From Hevea brasiliensis (lineage: Eukaryota; Streptophyta; Magnoliopsida; Malpighiales; Euphorbiaceae): a stretch of DNA of 64,000 nt. The notes below the pieces were generated by a model that made no database searches, was not told the DNA's origin, and saw only the letters and a list, made by a program, of their open reading frames with translations. Where the stretch lies: positions 7,571,278 to 7,635,277 of the forward strand of contig NC_079496.1 of assembly GCF_030052815.1 (NCBI RefSeq), written 5' to 3'. Shown here piece by piece: positions 47,339-61,700 of the stretch. Position 1 is the stretch's first letter. Each line of letters starts with the position of its first letter. A program made the position numbers and the translations under genes.

Positions 47339-47790
47339 TTTTACTTTGTTAGGTGTGGGATTACTTATCTTGGATGGATATATTTTGTTTCATTTATGAC
47401 TTTTTCATATAGATTTAATGTATATTAATAATGAAGTTTTTATACTTTAACATTTAAATCTATCTATCACAAAACATTAATATTTCTTTAAAGTAATTTC
47501 GTGATTCAACTAAATAAAATTAATTACTTAAAAAAAAGAATTAACTACTTAAAAAAATAAATGTCTAGCTTACTGATTCATAACATAATTTTTTTTTTTG
47601 TTTTTAATGTTAGAGAAGGGAATTATGAGAGCTATATTTGAAAATTGAAAAGAAAAAAGTCAAGATTTGGCTAGGAACATCTCAAAGTGATCGTGGTCAA
47701 TGGACCACTAATCATTGGAATTGTGAAAAAAAAAATAAATAAATAAAAATGAGGAGTGAGAAGAAGTGCAAATATGGGTAATTATTTTCT
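47339..47790. mobile_element. Right arm of the foldback element, unit 3
   Basis: Only the right arm remains (TTTTACTTTGTTAGGTGTGG onward, matching about 62983-63430 in unit 4). The left arm and centre were lost with the deletion at the Athila-like insertion. Confidence 0.7.
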
Positions 47791-48239
47791 ATCAATGGAA
47801 TATGATAGTATGACCTAAGAAAGCAACAAATGATGATTCACTGAGTCCTGAAGCTATAACGGTGACTAAAATTATTGAGGCATCCTATTAAAGAATATTG
47901 AGGCATCCTATTAATGAATACAGAAAACTAAAAATTTTTAAATCTTTAAAATTGAAAACAATTATATTCAACACTCAAAATTTGTAATGTAATTGTAAAT
48001 TTTTATAGTATTAAAATTATTTTGTTTATTTTTTTATCCATAAAAAAAAGCATTCATTATAATTTTTTATAATTTTTATTAACAAAATTTAAATTTTACT
48101 AAATTAATTTTAAGTTTAGATATAATTACTTTCATCCTTAAAATTTTTTCATTTCTAACTAAAATTAAAACTTTTAATATTAATAATTATTAAAAGTTAA
48201 AATTTTTTCTTTCTAATAAGCTTTTTATTTTTTAATATT

Positions 48240-48640
48240 CTAGGGTTGATGATTTTGGATTGACATGTTTTACTTTGTTGGGTGTGGAATTGCTCATCTT
48301 AGATGGATGGATTTTTTTTATTTATATTTTTTTTTTGGGTTTTATGTATATTAAATAATAAATTAAATTTATATACATTTACATTTAAAATATGTTTATC
48401 TCAAAACATTAGTCTGCTTTAAAATTATTTAGTGATCCAACTAAAAAAGAAAGAATTAACTACATAAAAGATATAGCTGTCTAATAGAGTTATGCATAAT
48501 ATAGTTTTTTTTTCTTTTAATATTAGAGAAGGTAATTTATAAGAGTTATATTTGAAAATTGAAAAAGCAAAAAAAAAAATAAAGATTTCGCTAGGAATAT
48601 CTCAATGTGGTCTCAATCATAGTATGATTATCAATAATGT
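48240..48640. repeat. Foldback-family arm in reverse orientation (unit 3)
   Basis: Equivalent of 10500-10890 with a few extra bases near 48455-48490. Confidence 0.65.
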
Positions 48641-50090
48641 GTAAAGAGTTTCCCATTTAAAAAACATCAAATGCAAAAGGGTGTATAAGAATCAAGCCCA
48701 AATAACAAATAGGTTAATCCTAACTTTTTAATCAAAGCCCATATGAGCCCAATCTCATTTTAAATTGTAATAAATAATATGATATTGGATCTAGGTTTAA
48801 TTTTCACTTTTGAGTGTAAACTAGATGTCAATTAACTAATTAATTAGTTCTAATATTTTAGTGATGGTTGAATTAAACTCATATAAGCTCAATCTTGATA
48901 CTTTATAGACTCTTTTAGAAGCTATTATGGAGAGTTCGAACTCAAATAAGGATGGATTTATTAATCGTTAGATTAAATTTTCACATATAGATTCGTGTGT
49001 TTTATATGTACATTTTAATTAGTTTCACATATCTCAATACAATTATCTAGTTTAACGGTTGTTAAATTCATTCTCATATAAGTTTGAGTTTTATTAAATA
49101 CACCCTAATAATAATGATTAATAATATTGTATGAAATTCGGGTATGCATGGTTTGATTGATATTTACAATTAAGAAAAATATATTTTTGCATATATTAAT
49201 TAAATTTAATACATTTTTATTATAAAATTTTTGAAATAATTAATATTTTTCAAATTATTTTTAAATTATTTTAATAATATTTATAATAATATTTTTTTTT
49301 ACTAAATTAACCTCAATCCAAACTGGGAAAAAAAAAATCTCAACCCAAACGAGCCATAGAAATCTGAGGCGCTGTACTTCACTAATTCTTCACTCTCTTC
49401 ATTTTATGATAAATAAAATAAAATGATAGTCCCTTTTAATTGCAAACATTTGCCTTGACTATCTCCACCAGTATCTCGCATTTCTCAGTGGAGCTCTCAA
49501 CGGTAACGTTAAACATTTTGAGGTTATTTTGGTTATTTCATACAGATAAAACCTCTGAACGTAGATCTGATCAGCCTGTCGATTTGTATAATTTTAATTA
49601 TTAAAATGAAGGATACGAAATTAAATTGTGTGGACTTTAATTTTAAATTGTGTGGACTTTAATTTTAATTTTTATATGATTTGATTTGAGATCATTTAAC
49701 TGTTAATTTTTTAAAAAAATTTTAAAAATTTGAACCAATCAAAACAATTCCAATCCAATTTAATAACAACAAAAAAACAATTTGTTTTTAATTAAAATTC
49801 ATAAAACTCTAATTCAATTACAATTCAAGTTAAATCGAGCCGATATATGGCTTATTTGGCATTGTTGTTGAAATTACTGTTGAAAAAATTATTTTTTTAA
49901 ATATATTAGTTAGAGTATTAAAAAATAATTAAAAATTAAATTTGATCAGTTTTAATAATAAAAACACTAAAATAACAAAACAGCTTTTTTCAAATTACTT
50001 TTATCAACAACATCTAAAATAGTACTTTTGTTCAGAAAAGCAGTTTCTTCATTTACCGTTCTCACACGCAGTTTTAAATTCCCTAAAGTA
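48641..50090. other. AT-rich region upstream of CIP7 fragment, unit 3
   Basis: No gene. Holds a 57-bp insertion near 48970-49030 relative to units 1 and 2, and a 26-bp tandem duplication (AAATTGTGTGGACTTTAATT, twice, near 49622-49665). Confidence 0.5.
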
Positions 50091-50458
50091 CCCTTGTTAT
50101 TTTCTTTATTTACCTTCTGCTTGGATAATTCAACCATAACGTCGCTCTACGCCACTGGCAAAGAAACACAAACAAAATTTTCACTTCCCAGTTGGTATCC
50201 AAAGTCTCTGTCTCTCTCTACAACCACTTTCTCTGAACCTTTTGGTCTTTTGGCTTCTCTGCAACTTTACTTTGTTGAGCTTTCATTTACGGAGAGCCAA
50301 AATTGCCTTCATTTGTCCAATTCAGAGTCTTTTTTTATAGATCTTTAGAAAACTCTTTTTTTTTTTTCCCGTTTCTGTTTCCTTTTTGGGTTCCCATTTG
50401 ATGAGTGATTGATCTCGTTTTAGAGGAAACTAAAGATCGTTTTGTTTTTTTGGCAACA

Positions 50459-52354
50459 ATGAAGTCTTCAAGTCGGCTTGACTCGGCTGTTTTTCAACTC
50501 ACTCCAACTCGGACAAGGTATCGTTTCTCTCTTTTGATTAACTTGCTGACATGTGCAGCTGATTATGCACATAAAGCCACTATTGTTTAGTTTCCTTTTA
50601 GTAAATTTGTTGCCTTTTTTTATATAAAAAAATGACTCACTTATTGTTTGGGTCCTAAAGGAGCAATCTTTTTGTTCTGATTAATTAGTGATTTCTATTA
50701 TTAGAACCTTCTTGTTTTTTAAACGATCTGAATTTGTGGTCAGCAGGTACCTTTTTTTTTTTTTGAATTGGATATTGTTACGTTCTACTTGTTTTTTCAT
50801 TTCGTTTCTGTGTTATGTTTGTATATCTTGTTATTAACAACATTGTTTTGATGAATTTGAATTTGATTCACACTTGAAAATTGTAGTGTCACCAAGGTAA
50901 AGTTTTAGTAGTTTACTTCTAATATATTTTTAAAATTTTTTATTTTTAATTTTCTTGTTGATTTGTGAGTGGAATTTGCATTTGTAGAGTTTAATGCATT
51001 GGTAGTGAGGTTATTGATTAAAATATTAGAATCTACCAAGATAATACATTTTTGGGTTTGCGAATTTTTTTTTTTTTTTGGTCAGGTGTGATTTGGTTCT
51101 CTCCGCAAATGGAAAGACGGACAAAATAGTTTCCGGTTTGGTTAATCCATTTCTTGCCCAATTGAAGATTGCGCGAGATCAAATGGCCAAGGGGGGTTAC
51201 TCAATTATTCTTGAGCCAGAGCTTGGAACTGATGCAACATGGTTCACAAGAGGAACAGTTGAAAGGTTGGCCTTGCTATTTACTGCTCCTCTCACATTCT
51301 GTCTTTTGTTTGTTGTTGTTGGTGGTGTCCATCAGCATTATGTTTTTCTTGGTTTTGATTTAGCCAATATGGGAATCCATTGACCCATGTTAAAACTCCC
51401 TACATTTTTCATATTCCCATTCTAGGTTTATGAAGATTCTGTGGACTAGCTAATAAAATTCTTTATTGTGGATTCACAATTTGAAAAAGGGCAACAGCAC
51501 TTGAACTTCAACATACTGGTTGCAATGATAGTTTATTAGGAGGATAGAGTTTTTAATTTGCTCAGTTTAACAGTTTTTATGTCATGACTTTTGAGTTTGG
51601 CCTTCATATTCACCTTCTTAAGCATAATTAATGAACACAGTTATGTAATATTCCAACCCTAATGATGCAATGATGCAGACTAATATGCTTTGGACTTACA
51701 GGTTTGTTCGTTTTGTGAGAACTCCAGAGGTCTTGGAACGCGTGTATGCCTTGGAATCTGAGATCTTGCAGATTGAAGAGGCAATTGCGATTCAAAGTAA
51801 CAATGAAATAAGGTTGGCCATGGTATGATAAATCCTTGAGAAACTTATGATCTGTAAATCGGATCCTATATTTTGATTTCAGTCATTTTTTATTGCACAG
51901 GTCAAAGATCATCAAACAAAATCTGTGGAACACATTGAAGGTACTGTTGAAGAAGACATCTTCCATACCGTTTTTAGTTTTATGAACTTCATGTTAACTT
52001 TAATCTATTTGGAATGGTTATACATTTTATGCTTGCTTTTCACCCTCAATTACTGTCAATTGATTTTTCTTCTTTTTCTTCCTTCTCTTTCTAGTGGGAG
52101 GAGGATATGTGTTATCTGGTTTTATACATACTTTTTTAGATTTTCCGTCATGTGTTATAGTTGTATTAGCAAAGTTTTTTAATTTGAGGTGTTATATTTT
52201 ATCAAGCTTTTATTATAAGAACTAGATTCTGAAGAATATAAATCTCCAGATTTGGTCATGTTTCTATTGGTTTTGGAATAACACTCAATGGTTTTTGACA
52301 GGTAGCAGGCCTCTGCTGGATTCTAATGAGGAGAAAGCCATTGTCCTTTACAAG
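50459..52354 (+). pseudogene. CIP7-like gene fragment, unit 3 (open copy)
   Basis: Exons 50459-50517, 51086-51265, 51702-51822, 51901-51940 and 52302-52354, all with GT-AG borders. It gives 151 in-frame codons like unit 1. Differences from unit 1 are few (KTDKIVSG for KTEKIVSG, VRTPEVLERV for VSTPEVLESV). It ends after exon 5 in the same way, with the repeated AATGGTTTTTGACAG beyond it. It is closer to unit 1 than to unit 2, for instance in the shared tail AAACACCTTCAGTGAGAG. Confidence 0.85.
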
Positions 52355-53344
52355 GTGGGTGCACACCTAATAATTCTCATACAATGGTTTTTGACAGTGA
52401 GAGAATTGTTAAAACACCTTCAGTGAGAGCATATACCAAGGCCAGTGTCAAATCTCCAACGATTCCATCTTAATTTTTAAATTCAAACTCAATCATAATT
52501 AATCCAACCACAATGCCTATGACATTTTCCTAACGGTTTTCTAATGGGTACAAATTTGTATCCATTAAAATTTATTTGATGCACTTTACTAACATGGTAA
52601 ATTTTAATTTATAATTCATTAAATGATTTTTCTAATAATCAATACAAATATATAATCATTAAGATTTATTTAATACACCACACTAGCACATATAATTACT
52701 ATTTTATTGATAATTGAACCCACTAGTAAGGGAAAAGTACACTTACCATTAAAATTGTTGCTCCCGATGCTAGCAAGGTATTAAATAAATCTTAATAGGT
52801 GTAAAGGGCAAAAAAAAAAAAAACGTAATGGGTGCATATTTGCACCAGTTAGAAAAATTATTCATTAAATGTAATTTGCTGTGTTGATTAAATATTATAG
52901 CCCTAAGTATCATGTTTTCAGACATATTAGAAAATTTCCCCTTTCATTGCCTTTCAAATTTCATGGGTAAAATTTTCCATAGTAATCGAATTTTATATTA
53001 ATTAATCTTCATAGTGCTTACAAAATTTATTAATTATAATTCGGTCACTAAACATTTTTAGTAATAAAATAAAAATTATGAAATAAAAAATAAAAAATAA
53101 AGAGATGCAACAAAGTAAAATAATTACAACACTATTATTGCAATAGTGAACTTTTACTTTATTGCAAACTAAAATTGTTTCAAAATAATAATAATAATAA
53201 TAATAGTTGAGAAGTAATTGAAAATAAAATAAAAATTAAAATAAAAAATAATTTAAATATATATAATTAAAAAAGAATGGAAAAAAGGTAATAAATTATC
53301 TTAAAAAAAGAAAGTTTGTAAAAAAAATAAAAAGAATAGGGGGT

Positions 53345-53837
53345 CCATGTCACTGTTACTGAACAGTGACTTGGGATTTCCTTTTTGCACATATAATATA
53401 TATAAAAATTCCTTTCTTTAATATTAAAAAAAAAATATGTTATGAATTAAATTAAGTTAGACAATTATTTATTTATTAAGTAATAATTTTTGTTAAAGAA
53501 AAGTAATTAATTTTATTTTGTTGAATAACTAAATTACTTTAAAGCAATATTTATATTTTGCAACAGATACATTTAAATGTTAAATTATATAAGTTTTATT
53601 GTTTAGTATATATAAAATCTATAGGAAATAGCCATAAATGAAAAAAAAAAAAGAAAATATTCATCTAAGATGAATAATTCCACACCCCAACAAAGTAGGA
53701 CATGTCAATCCAAAATCATCAACACCGGAATATTTTTTTTTTTAAATGAAACTAGATTAACAAATAGGCATGTTTAGTGCACAAAGGATCTCATACTGAA
53801 AAGAAAAAATTAATTAAATTTCAGTAAAGTTATTGAC
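53345..53837. repeat. Foldback-family arm (unit 4)
   Basis: Equivalent of 2700-3208, interrupted at TTGAC (53833-53837) by the Gypsy solo LTR. Confidence 0.7.
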
Positions 53838-56428
53838 TGTAACTCCCTCACTAAAGGTAGTCCATAAATTTTACTGTTCTGACGACTAATGTCTGTTCGG
53901 ACAGTTAAAATGTCTGGAACTACACCTAGACCATAGTGAGAAGGCATAAATTGAAGAAATAAATGTTAAGAAAATATAAAAAAAAATGTAGAGAAAAAAA
54001 TAAATTAAAGTTTAGAGAATTTATAAATTGATACAAAAATAATAAAAATAACCCAATATGCACTACTAAGGGCATTTTGGTCATTTCACCCCCAAAGATG
54101 AATTTTGACCTAAATGTCAAAATAAAAAAAAATTTAGAGAATAAAATAATTAGCATTAATTAAAATTTATGAAATAGATTAGGAAAATGAGAAGAGAAAA
54201 GAAAAGAAAAGAAAAGAAAAAGCTTAGGAAAATTTAAAAAAAAAATTATAAATAGGCACTAAAGGACAAACTCCCACCCACTTCCATCTTCTTCCTTCAA
54301 TTCTTCTCTCTCTCTCTTTCCCTCATTTCCTCCATTATTGTCAAGCTTCCAAGGTTGATTTCCCAAGCTTCTACACACTAAAACCCATAGCCCACTTCAC
54401 AAAAAATACTCCCCACACCCTAAGGAAGCTATAGACACCCATTGGAAGTAAGAAATTTGAAATTAGGGAAGCTCAAGTAAGGTTAGTGCACTAATCCCTC
54501 TTCTTCTCTTTATTAAACATGAAAAGCATGTTTAGCCAAGCATAAATATCATTAAAACAAAAAGAAAATCTAGAGGAAAGAACCCTTGAATTTTTGGCAG
54601 CCATGGAACTTGAAGTTTATTGCTTTTAAGTAATGAAAAATGGTTCCATGAGAATGTGTGATGAGTTGAAATGTTTGGGTGTTTGATTGTGTAGTGTTTG
54701 TGAAAATTTAAAACTTTGAAAACTAGGGTTTGTGTAAATGCTTGAGGACTTGGTGTAAATTTTGAAATTAACCTATTGAGTTGAAATTGTTGCTTATAGA
54801 AGTGTATTGCATGCAAATTGAAGTAAGGAAGTTGAAGGAATTGAGATATTAGGAGTGTTCAATTTTCTACAGGTTTGGACTCAATGAGTCCAATGGGTTT
54901 ATTGACCCATAACTAAAAATGTGTGACTCAAATTGGTATGAGGCCTATTGGAGGTGAAAATAGACTCAAAATAGCCCATTTTTCATGTAGACACCATGCC
55001 TAAATTTTGCTAAAATCATGACCAATTCTCTGCCCAAACCTGGATGACCAAACAATGAAACCCAGAAAATGACCAAATGAACAGTACGTGTTCATTTGGT
55101 CATAACTCTCTCTATACTGGTCCAAATGACCTAAAATTTCATCAATGGAAAGCTTAGACATAGGGCTACACTTTTCATGCAGACCACTTGACCCAGTTTT
55201 GCCTTTAACCAATTCAAATTGTTAGCACAAGTTGGGTCACTAAAACTGTCAACCCAGAAAATGACCAAATGAACAGTACGTGTTCATTTGGTCATAACTC
55301 TCTCTATACTGGTCCAAATGACCTAAAATTTCATCAATGGAAAGATTAGACATAGGGCTACACTTTTTATGAAGACCACTTGACCCAATTTGGCCTTTAA
55401 CCGATTCAAATTGTTAGCATAAATTGGGTTACTAAAACTGCCAACCTTGAAAATGACATGTTCATTTGGTCATAACTCTCTCTATACTGGTCCAAATGAC
55501 CTAAAATTTCATCAATGAAAAGCTTAGACATAGGGCTACACTTTTCATGAAGATCACTTGACCCAGTTTTGCTTTTAACCAAATCAAATTATTAGCAAAA
55601 TTTGAGTCACTAAAACTGCCAACCCAGAAAATGACCAAATGAACAGTACGTGTTCATTTGGTCATAACTCTCTCTATACTGGTCCAAATGACCTAGACAT
55701 AGGGCTATATTTTTCATGAAGACCACTTGACCCAGTTTTACTTTTAACTAAATCAAATTGTTAGTACAAGTTGAGTCACTAAAACTGCCAACCCAGAAAT
55801 TATCCAAAATATTGTTCCCTTAGTTTGCTTGACCAGTTTTGGCAAAAATGCCATAACTTGGTCTCCAAAGCTGCAAATTGAGTGAAACTAGTGCCAAAAG
55901 TTTTATAAGACATAGCACAACAATTTTTATGTTTTGACCAAGCTCTAGAAACCATTGCATCCTAGGGAAAATATTAGTCAAAGTTAGGAATTGAAATCTG
56001 GAAAATGTTAAGTTGAACCCAGAATGCCATTTGATACCCGTGTGTTCATTTGGCCATAACTCCCACTAGGAAATTTCATTTGAGATGTGCCAATATGATA
56101 TGGAAATATGATACTTCATTTTTAGATCTCATAAATAATTGAAAATGATATGATACACGAGAATATGATATGAAAATGTGTAAAATGAATATAGACCTGT
56201 TAACAGGTGATTAGTGGAACCCGGCAGATGCTAATAAAACAGGAGAGGCTCTGTCCGGGTCCCCACAGAAATAAGATATATATAAAAAAAAAAATTCCAC
56301 AAATAGAATACATGTTTCAAATGACATCAAAAGTTTACAATAGATATGATAAAACAAGATAGGGTGCTCCGGCACCGAATGTGGCACTTCTTGCTTGGCT
56401 ATACAGCAGACGGGTAAGGGGCGTCATA
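53838..56428 (+). mobile_element. Ty3/Gypsy-type solo LTR, unit 4
   Basis: 2,591 bp, almost identical to unit 2 and sharing its TCATA end. The left end is changed to TGTAACTCCC. TTGAC flanks it at 53833-53837 and 56429-56433. Four internal repeats lie at about 55055-55780, as in unit 2. Confidence 0.85.
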
Positions 56429-56852
56429 TTGACAATGCTTCTTTGCACCTATTGATTACCACAACAACCAAATTAATTATGTTTCCTTGTTTTTTAATCC
56501 ATTTTCTTTTTTAATGAGTAATTTCTTTTCATTTCTCTCCACTTAATCAAAATTTAATTTTCTCTTTAGGCCCATATGTGCTCGAAATCCTAGACATATA
56601 GCTGATTTGATTGCTTACACCAATATTTAGAATGCGCCGTATGCATATATGTTCTTTTGCGGTGGTTAACTTAGCTACTTACTGGATATATTTTAAAATT
56701 GTACAATGCATATTTTCCTTTCATATTAAAGTGACAACACAACAAACTCTAAATAAGATATTATATGATCACACCATACATATGTGGTCAGATTGGATAA
56801 TTAGCAATTTTAGTAATTTTGCTGATTAATGAAATCATATACGTGCCAATAA

Positions 56853-57030
56853 GGTGTTAGTTGGATGGTTAACACTGAGACTTGGAGATGGTAAAATTTT
56901 AGCTAGGTTTGATTTTGAGGGACATCAAATCCCGTTACTTGTCTTTTGGGATTTTTCAAGTTATTTCTGGAGATTAGGAGTGATTAGTTTGATGGATAGA
57001 GGATACACTTTAAAAGAAAAAAGAAAAATT
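56853..57030 (+). mobile_element. SINE-like sequence (unit 4)
   Basis: Duplicate of 3628-3804. One base change (CACTTTAAAAG) leaves a chance 68-codon frame open here that is closed in the other units. Confidence 0.4.
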
Positions 57031-57715
57031 CTTGCAAAGAAGAACAATATTCTCTACTAATCTTCCACCTCATAGAACACCTCAACAATTTTAGTCATCG
57101 TTATAGCATCAGAGCCGAGTGGATCATTATTTGTTGCTTCCTAAGCCAATTTTCATTAGAAGATCAAGCTAAAAATTGTTAACATGGATCACATCATTAG
57201 TATACACACCAAACCAATATAAGAATCTTATTTTATTTTTACTATATTGTAAAAATTAGCTATAAATTGAATGTGTCAGTTTTTTATTGAGTTTCTCATC
57301 GAAACAAGTAAAAATATAAAATTAATTTTAATTTGAATGAATATCTTATCAGATTTTTATAGAAAGTTATTGTCGAAATTAGGTAAAAATGATTTATTAG
57401 TGACTAAATTACACCAATCATCTTATATTATCGGTGACCAAATCTTGAATAATTAGAGAATCATAAAAGCAGATTAGATAGAAATTAACACTGGGAAATG
57501 GAAAAGAAAAAGGTACACGGATTAATTCATTACCAGCATGAATGAAAAAGACACATTTATTCAAACCAGACCACCTGCTATAGCAGAGACTTGACCCTAA
57601 TAAAAAGACAATAAGTATTAGTACCTTGCATGACTCTGACTCTTAACAACAACACCAATTGATTCGTCTATGGTATGTATGCAAGGTTAATTAAACTAAT
57701 AAGCTCAACTTCACT

Positions 57716-58195
57716 TCAATGGATGCTGTTGCTACTGCAGCTGCTACAGATGTCATCAATATCAGCTTCAAAAGAGTCCTCATGTGCACTTACGCTATCA
57801 TTTTCTTCTCCATCACTTTGTGTTAAATCAATCACTTTTGAGGCACCTGCCGAACTATCCTTGTCCTCTCCATCACTTTGTGTTAAATCAATCACTATAG
57901 GAGGAGCTTGAATCTGCTGCTGCTCAGGCAAAGTTTGTAAAGCACTCTTTATAAGCGAGACTTGAGGTGGTGGCACTTCTGCTACTGTTGATTGGGGAGG
58001 AGGTGCACACAGACAGGTGGCCTCGCCGTTTGGTGGCAGGACACTTGGAAAAATACTTTTTGTCGGATGATCAAAAGACCCCCTTTTGTTGTTTTCTACT
58101 TCGATGCCAAATATGACAGGGTTACATTTGTCACACAGAATTTGGGTAGATTCTACGGAGTTTCCACGGCTTGAGTTCTGACTAGAGCCAGACAT
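57716..58195 (-). CDS. Small tandem-SIM protein, copy 4
   Basis: 159 aa and open throughout, nearly identical to copy 2. CDKC is at 21-24, CLC at 61-63, PPP follows, VIDLT is at 101-105 and 121-125 with acidic flanks, and CSSC is near the C-terminus (150-153). The TATA box is conserved. Together with copies 1 and 2 it makes three apparently intact genes. Confidence 0.72.
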   Translation of the reverse strand: MSGSSQNSSRGNSVESTQILCDKCNPVIFGIEVENNKRGSFDHPTKSIFPSVLPPNGEATCLCAPPPQSTVAEVPPPQVSLIKSALQTLPEQQQIQAPPIVIDLTQSDGEDKDSSAGASKVIDLTQSDGEENDSVSAHEDSFEADIDDICSSCSSNSIH

Positions 58196-58300
58196 GATGA
58201 TGGAGAAAAAATGAAAAGTTTGCAAACAAAAATTGGACTTGCAAAAAGAAAAAATAATTTCTAAATGGCTTATGAAGGATGAGGGATCAAGGAGAGTCCG

Positions 58301-58308
58301 TTTTATAG
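58301..58308 (-). promoter_or_regulatory. TATA box of SIM-protein gene copy 4
   Basis: CCCTATAAAACGG on the minus strand, 106 nt upstream of the start codon. Confidence 0.7.
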
Positions 58309-59199
58309 GGATTTTCTTTGTCATCCATAGATCATGAGACCCTTAAAAGGCATATTACCATTTGTGGTTGCATAGCATAGTGTTTGGTTTTCTTATGGCC
58401 CAAGGATTATATGCCACTTCACGATTGTATAATCTCGATCGTCCAAGTGTGAATTTCATATAACTTTTACTTTTATCAACGGATAAAAAATTATATACAC
58501 GTATTATCTTACGTAAGCAAAACGTTGTATTTATTTTCAAAAATCTATGTGAGATATATTTTCAATTAAAAGAAAGTATTTTGCATATTCAAGATAATGG
58601 TAAAAAAATGAATGTTTTAGATAATGTAATGAGATCCTTTTCCATATAAAACTTAATCTAATTAAAATAAATTAATACAATAAGTTTTACCAATTTTTTA
58701 TTTTTATAATTGGCCTAATTATAAAATAAGCTAAACTTTGCGTATTTTGGTGATAAATCTAAAACTTTCTTTTTTTGACACAATAGGCTTATATTACAAA
58801 ATTTTATAACAATTTCATCTAAATTTTAAAATTAATTTACAAGAAGTATATATCTGTTTTACGTGACATGCTAGCTGACTTAATTTATTTTAAAAAATCT
58901 TAGAGAGATATATTTTCAATTAAAAGAAAGTATTTTACACAGTCAATATAATGGTAAAAAATAAATGTTTTAAATAATGCAATGATGATATTGCTTTCCA
59001 TATAAAACTTAAGCTAATTCAAAAAAAATTAATATACTAAGATTTACCAATTTTTTATTTTTATAATTGACCTAATTATAAAAAATAAGGTAAACTTTGT
59101 GTATTTTAGCGATCAAATCTAAAATTTTCTTTTTGGACACAATAGGCTTAGATTTCAAATTTTATAACAATTTCATATAAATTTTGAAGTTAATTTATG

Positions 59200-61440
59200 G
59201 GAAGTATATAGCATGCTAGCTGACTTACTTTAGTATAAGTTTATTGGACTATATCAAATCAATTGAAATTAAAACAAAAATTATAATTTTTTCTTAATAA
59301 AATTGTAATTATATAAGAAAAAAAAATCTAACTTTGAAGATTATTGTGAGAGTTCTCTTGAGATTAATTGTGTTTATGAATAGTATAACTTTGAACTTGT
59401 AATGGATAATTTATTTTTATTGATAGTGAAAGATGACATTTCTATGGATGTAGCCCTCTATGGGATGAGTGAATTACGCAAGTAAATATTGGCATTTTAT
59501 CTATTTGGTTTTTTTTTTATAGTTTACACGCTTTTACAATGTACGACACGAAATAATACCCGAACCCATTTAATTATATATATATATATACATAAATTAT
59601 ATATTTTTTAATAATTTTATAGAGTATTTAAATTTTACTTAAATTATGATATATAAAAGTTTATAAATATTGTTATAATATATATTATTTTTAATTATTT
59701 ATTTATATAAATGAAATCAGATAATGGACATTCAATATATAAATTCCAAATCCAACATAGGTATTATTTTTTAATTCGAATTTCTTCCAAAATTAATTAT
59801 ATACAATTTGAATTTGTCCTAAGAGGATTTGGTAAAATACATAATCCGATTCCATCTTTTAGCTAGGAAGTTTGTTTAGTTCACATTTTCTGAAAAGCTA
59901 ATTTTTGCACAGACTAGTTATTTGGCTATGTGAATCAATTTTCATTAGGTATTTCATTATTTAGATTACTCTCTTGAGAACCTTTACGCTTTCTTGAAGC
60001 ATAACTTTTGTAGAATCTCTTATCCATGCTTTAGTCATATATGGTATTTTTTTTTTTTCTCTTTTCCTTATTTACTCTACCGAAAGAGTAGAAAAATCTA
60101 TTTAACACATACATTGTAATGGACCTTGTCCTTAATTGAATTAATTTTCAAGATACATGCTAATTAATATATTTCTTATAAAGAGCCATTATTGTTGGTT
60201 ACTTTAAAAGCTAATTAATGTATTTGTTATAATTAAACACCCAATAATCCCTGAAAGTTTTGGTATTATCATTATAATTAATTGAAAATTAATTATTTTG
60301 TTTTTTTAGGAATGATATCTTATCAGTAGATTCTAGATATTAATTGCTAAATGACATTTATAGACATAAACCATTCACGCTATATTTTTTTATTGATTCA
60401 TTAATATTTTTTGGCACTATTATTTGAACTGGTATTACAAGAGTATTATTTCAAAGATATTTACTAAGAAATTTTAAACTTTAATATAAATTTAAATTGG
60501 CATATACTTCAATAATAAGAATAGATATCGATCTCCAGTAGAAGCCAAATACAACAATAAAAAGACTTTAAAATAGCAAAACTATTTTTTTTAATTATTT
60601 CTTAACATCATTTAAAAGAGTGTTTTCTAAAAAAATAATTTCAATTCATTTTTTTTTAACTTTCAACCATAATCTTAAACAAAAACGAAGAACAAAGTTT
60701 AAACCAAGAAAGAAAAAAACTAGGAGTTGAATCAAATGCTGGCTGTATTATCCTAATTAAATAAATTTTAAAATATGAGAAAAAAAAGGAAAAATTTCTC
60801 ACAATTATTGGGAAATATATATAATAATAAATTTGCAAGATAAGTATAAAGAGTATAATTTATGTACTTTGTCACATAATAAACAGCTATTTTCTCATTG
60901 TGTTCAATTAATTTCATTAATAACTTTCTTTATTGCTTAGGATATCAATCTAATTTTAGCCTTCCACAAATTCTTATATAAAAATAGTGTCATCATTTTC
61001 ATATATGTCTATTTCACTATCTTCCTTCCAAAATTGGCCATAATGAGAATAGTTCAATGAGCATTAAATTCATCAAATATGTGTTTGGAGAAGAGATTAT
61101 TCTGTATTCTTTTTCATTTCCCCTCAATTATATTAATTTTTTTGGTCAAGTAGATGATTACACGCACCTCTTGCACACAGATTTTTTTTTATAAACAAAA
61201 ATTTTATTAATTAATTAAAAATTTAGAGGAAAAAAAAAATTAACCTAAACCTAACCAATAGCTTCTCCCTCACACCCAACCTAGATAATTACATGTTTAG
61301 TGAAAATTCTTCCCTCTTGTAGACATTAATTAATCCTCCATCTATGCCCATTGTATAATACATGCTGCCAAAGCTAAATATGGTAAACAAATTACCTATA
61401 AATTAATGGGCATCCTTGAACAAAAATATACATATCCTCT
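59200..61440. other. AT-rich intergenic region, unit 4, no gene
   Basis: Equivalent of 21481-23850 with a deletion near 60155. Nothing coding is supported. Confidence 0.55.
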
Positions 61441-61455
61441 CTCTCTCGTGTAGTT

Positions 61456-61700
61456 CAGACAAAGAAACTTTTACGCACCATCACTGGGGCCCTAAAAGTC
61501 CTTATGCTTCTCCATGAATCGACTGTAGAATTTGTAACCATGTGTTTATGAGCTCACAAGCACTCATAGATCATATTGAATCTCACATGGCAGACTCAAC
61601 AAGGCAACCAAGCCTCATACCCTACCAAAGAAACCCATTTACCAACCCCTTGTCCTAACTTTTGCCACCAACCTTGCCATTTGCCCGCAAATAGATATAA
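61456..61700 (+). pseudogene. C2H2 zinc-finger pseudogene, unit 4 (most decayed)
   Basis: It has the TGA before the finger shared with units 2 and 3, a Cys-to-Trp change in the upstream HHHC (CACTGGGGC), and altered bases at the acceptor. A shorter Pro/Ser segment gives a stop (TCC TAA) soon after the finger. The finger cysteines and histidines themselves are kept. Confidence 0.6.

Larger units (their letters stand above)
30189..52929. repeat. Tandem duplication unit 3
   Basis: Same block, enlarged to 22.7 kb by the Athila-like insertion at 39416-47338. It carries the Gypsy solo LTR in a shorter form, the frameshifted SIM gene, the zinc-finger pseudogene and an open CIP7 fragment. The junction to unit 2 has about 45 extra bases (30142-30188) absent from the other junctions. 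A 57-bp insertion lies near 48970-49030. Confidence 0.92.

Noticed and set aside
56854..57060. 68-codon frame in unit 4 only
   Set aside because: Opened by one base change in the SINE-like sequence; closed in the other three units.
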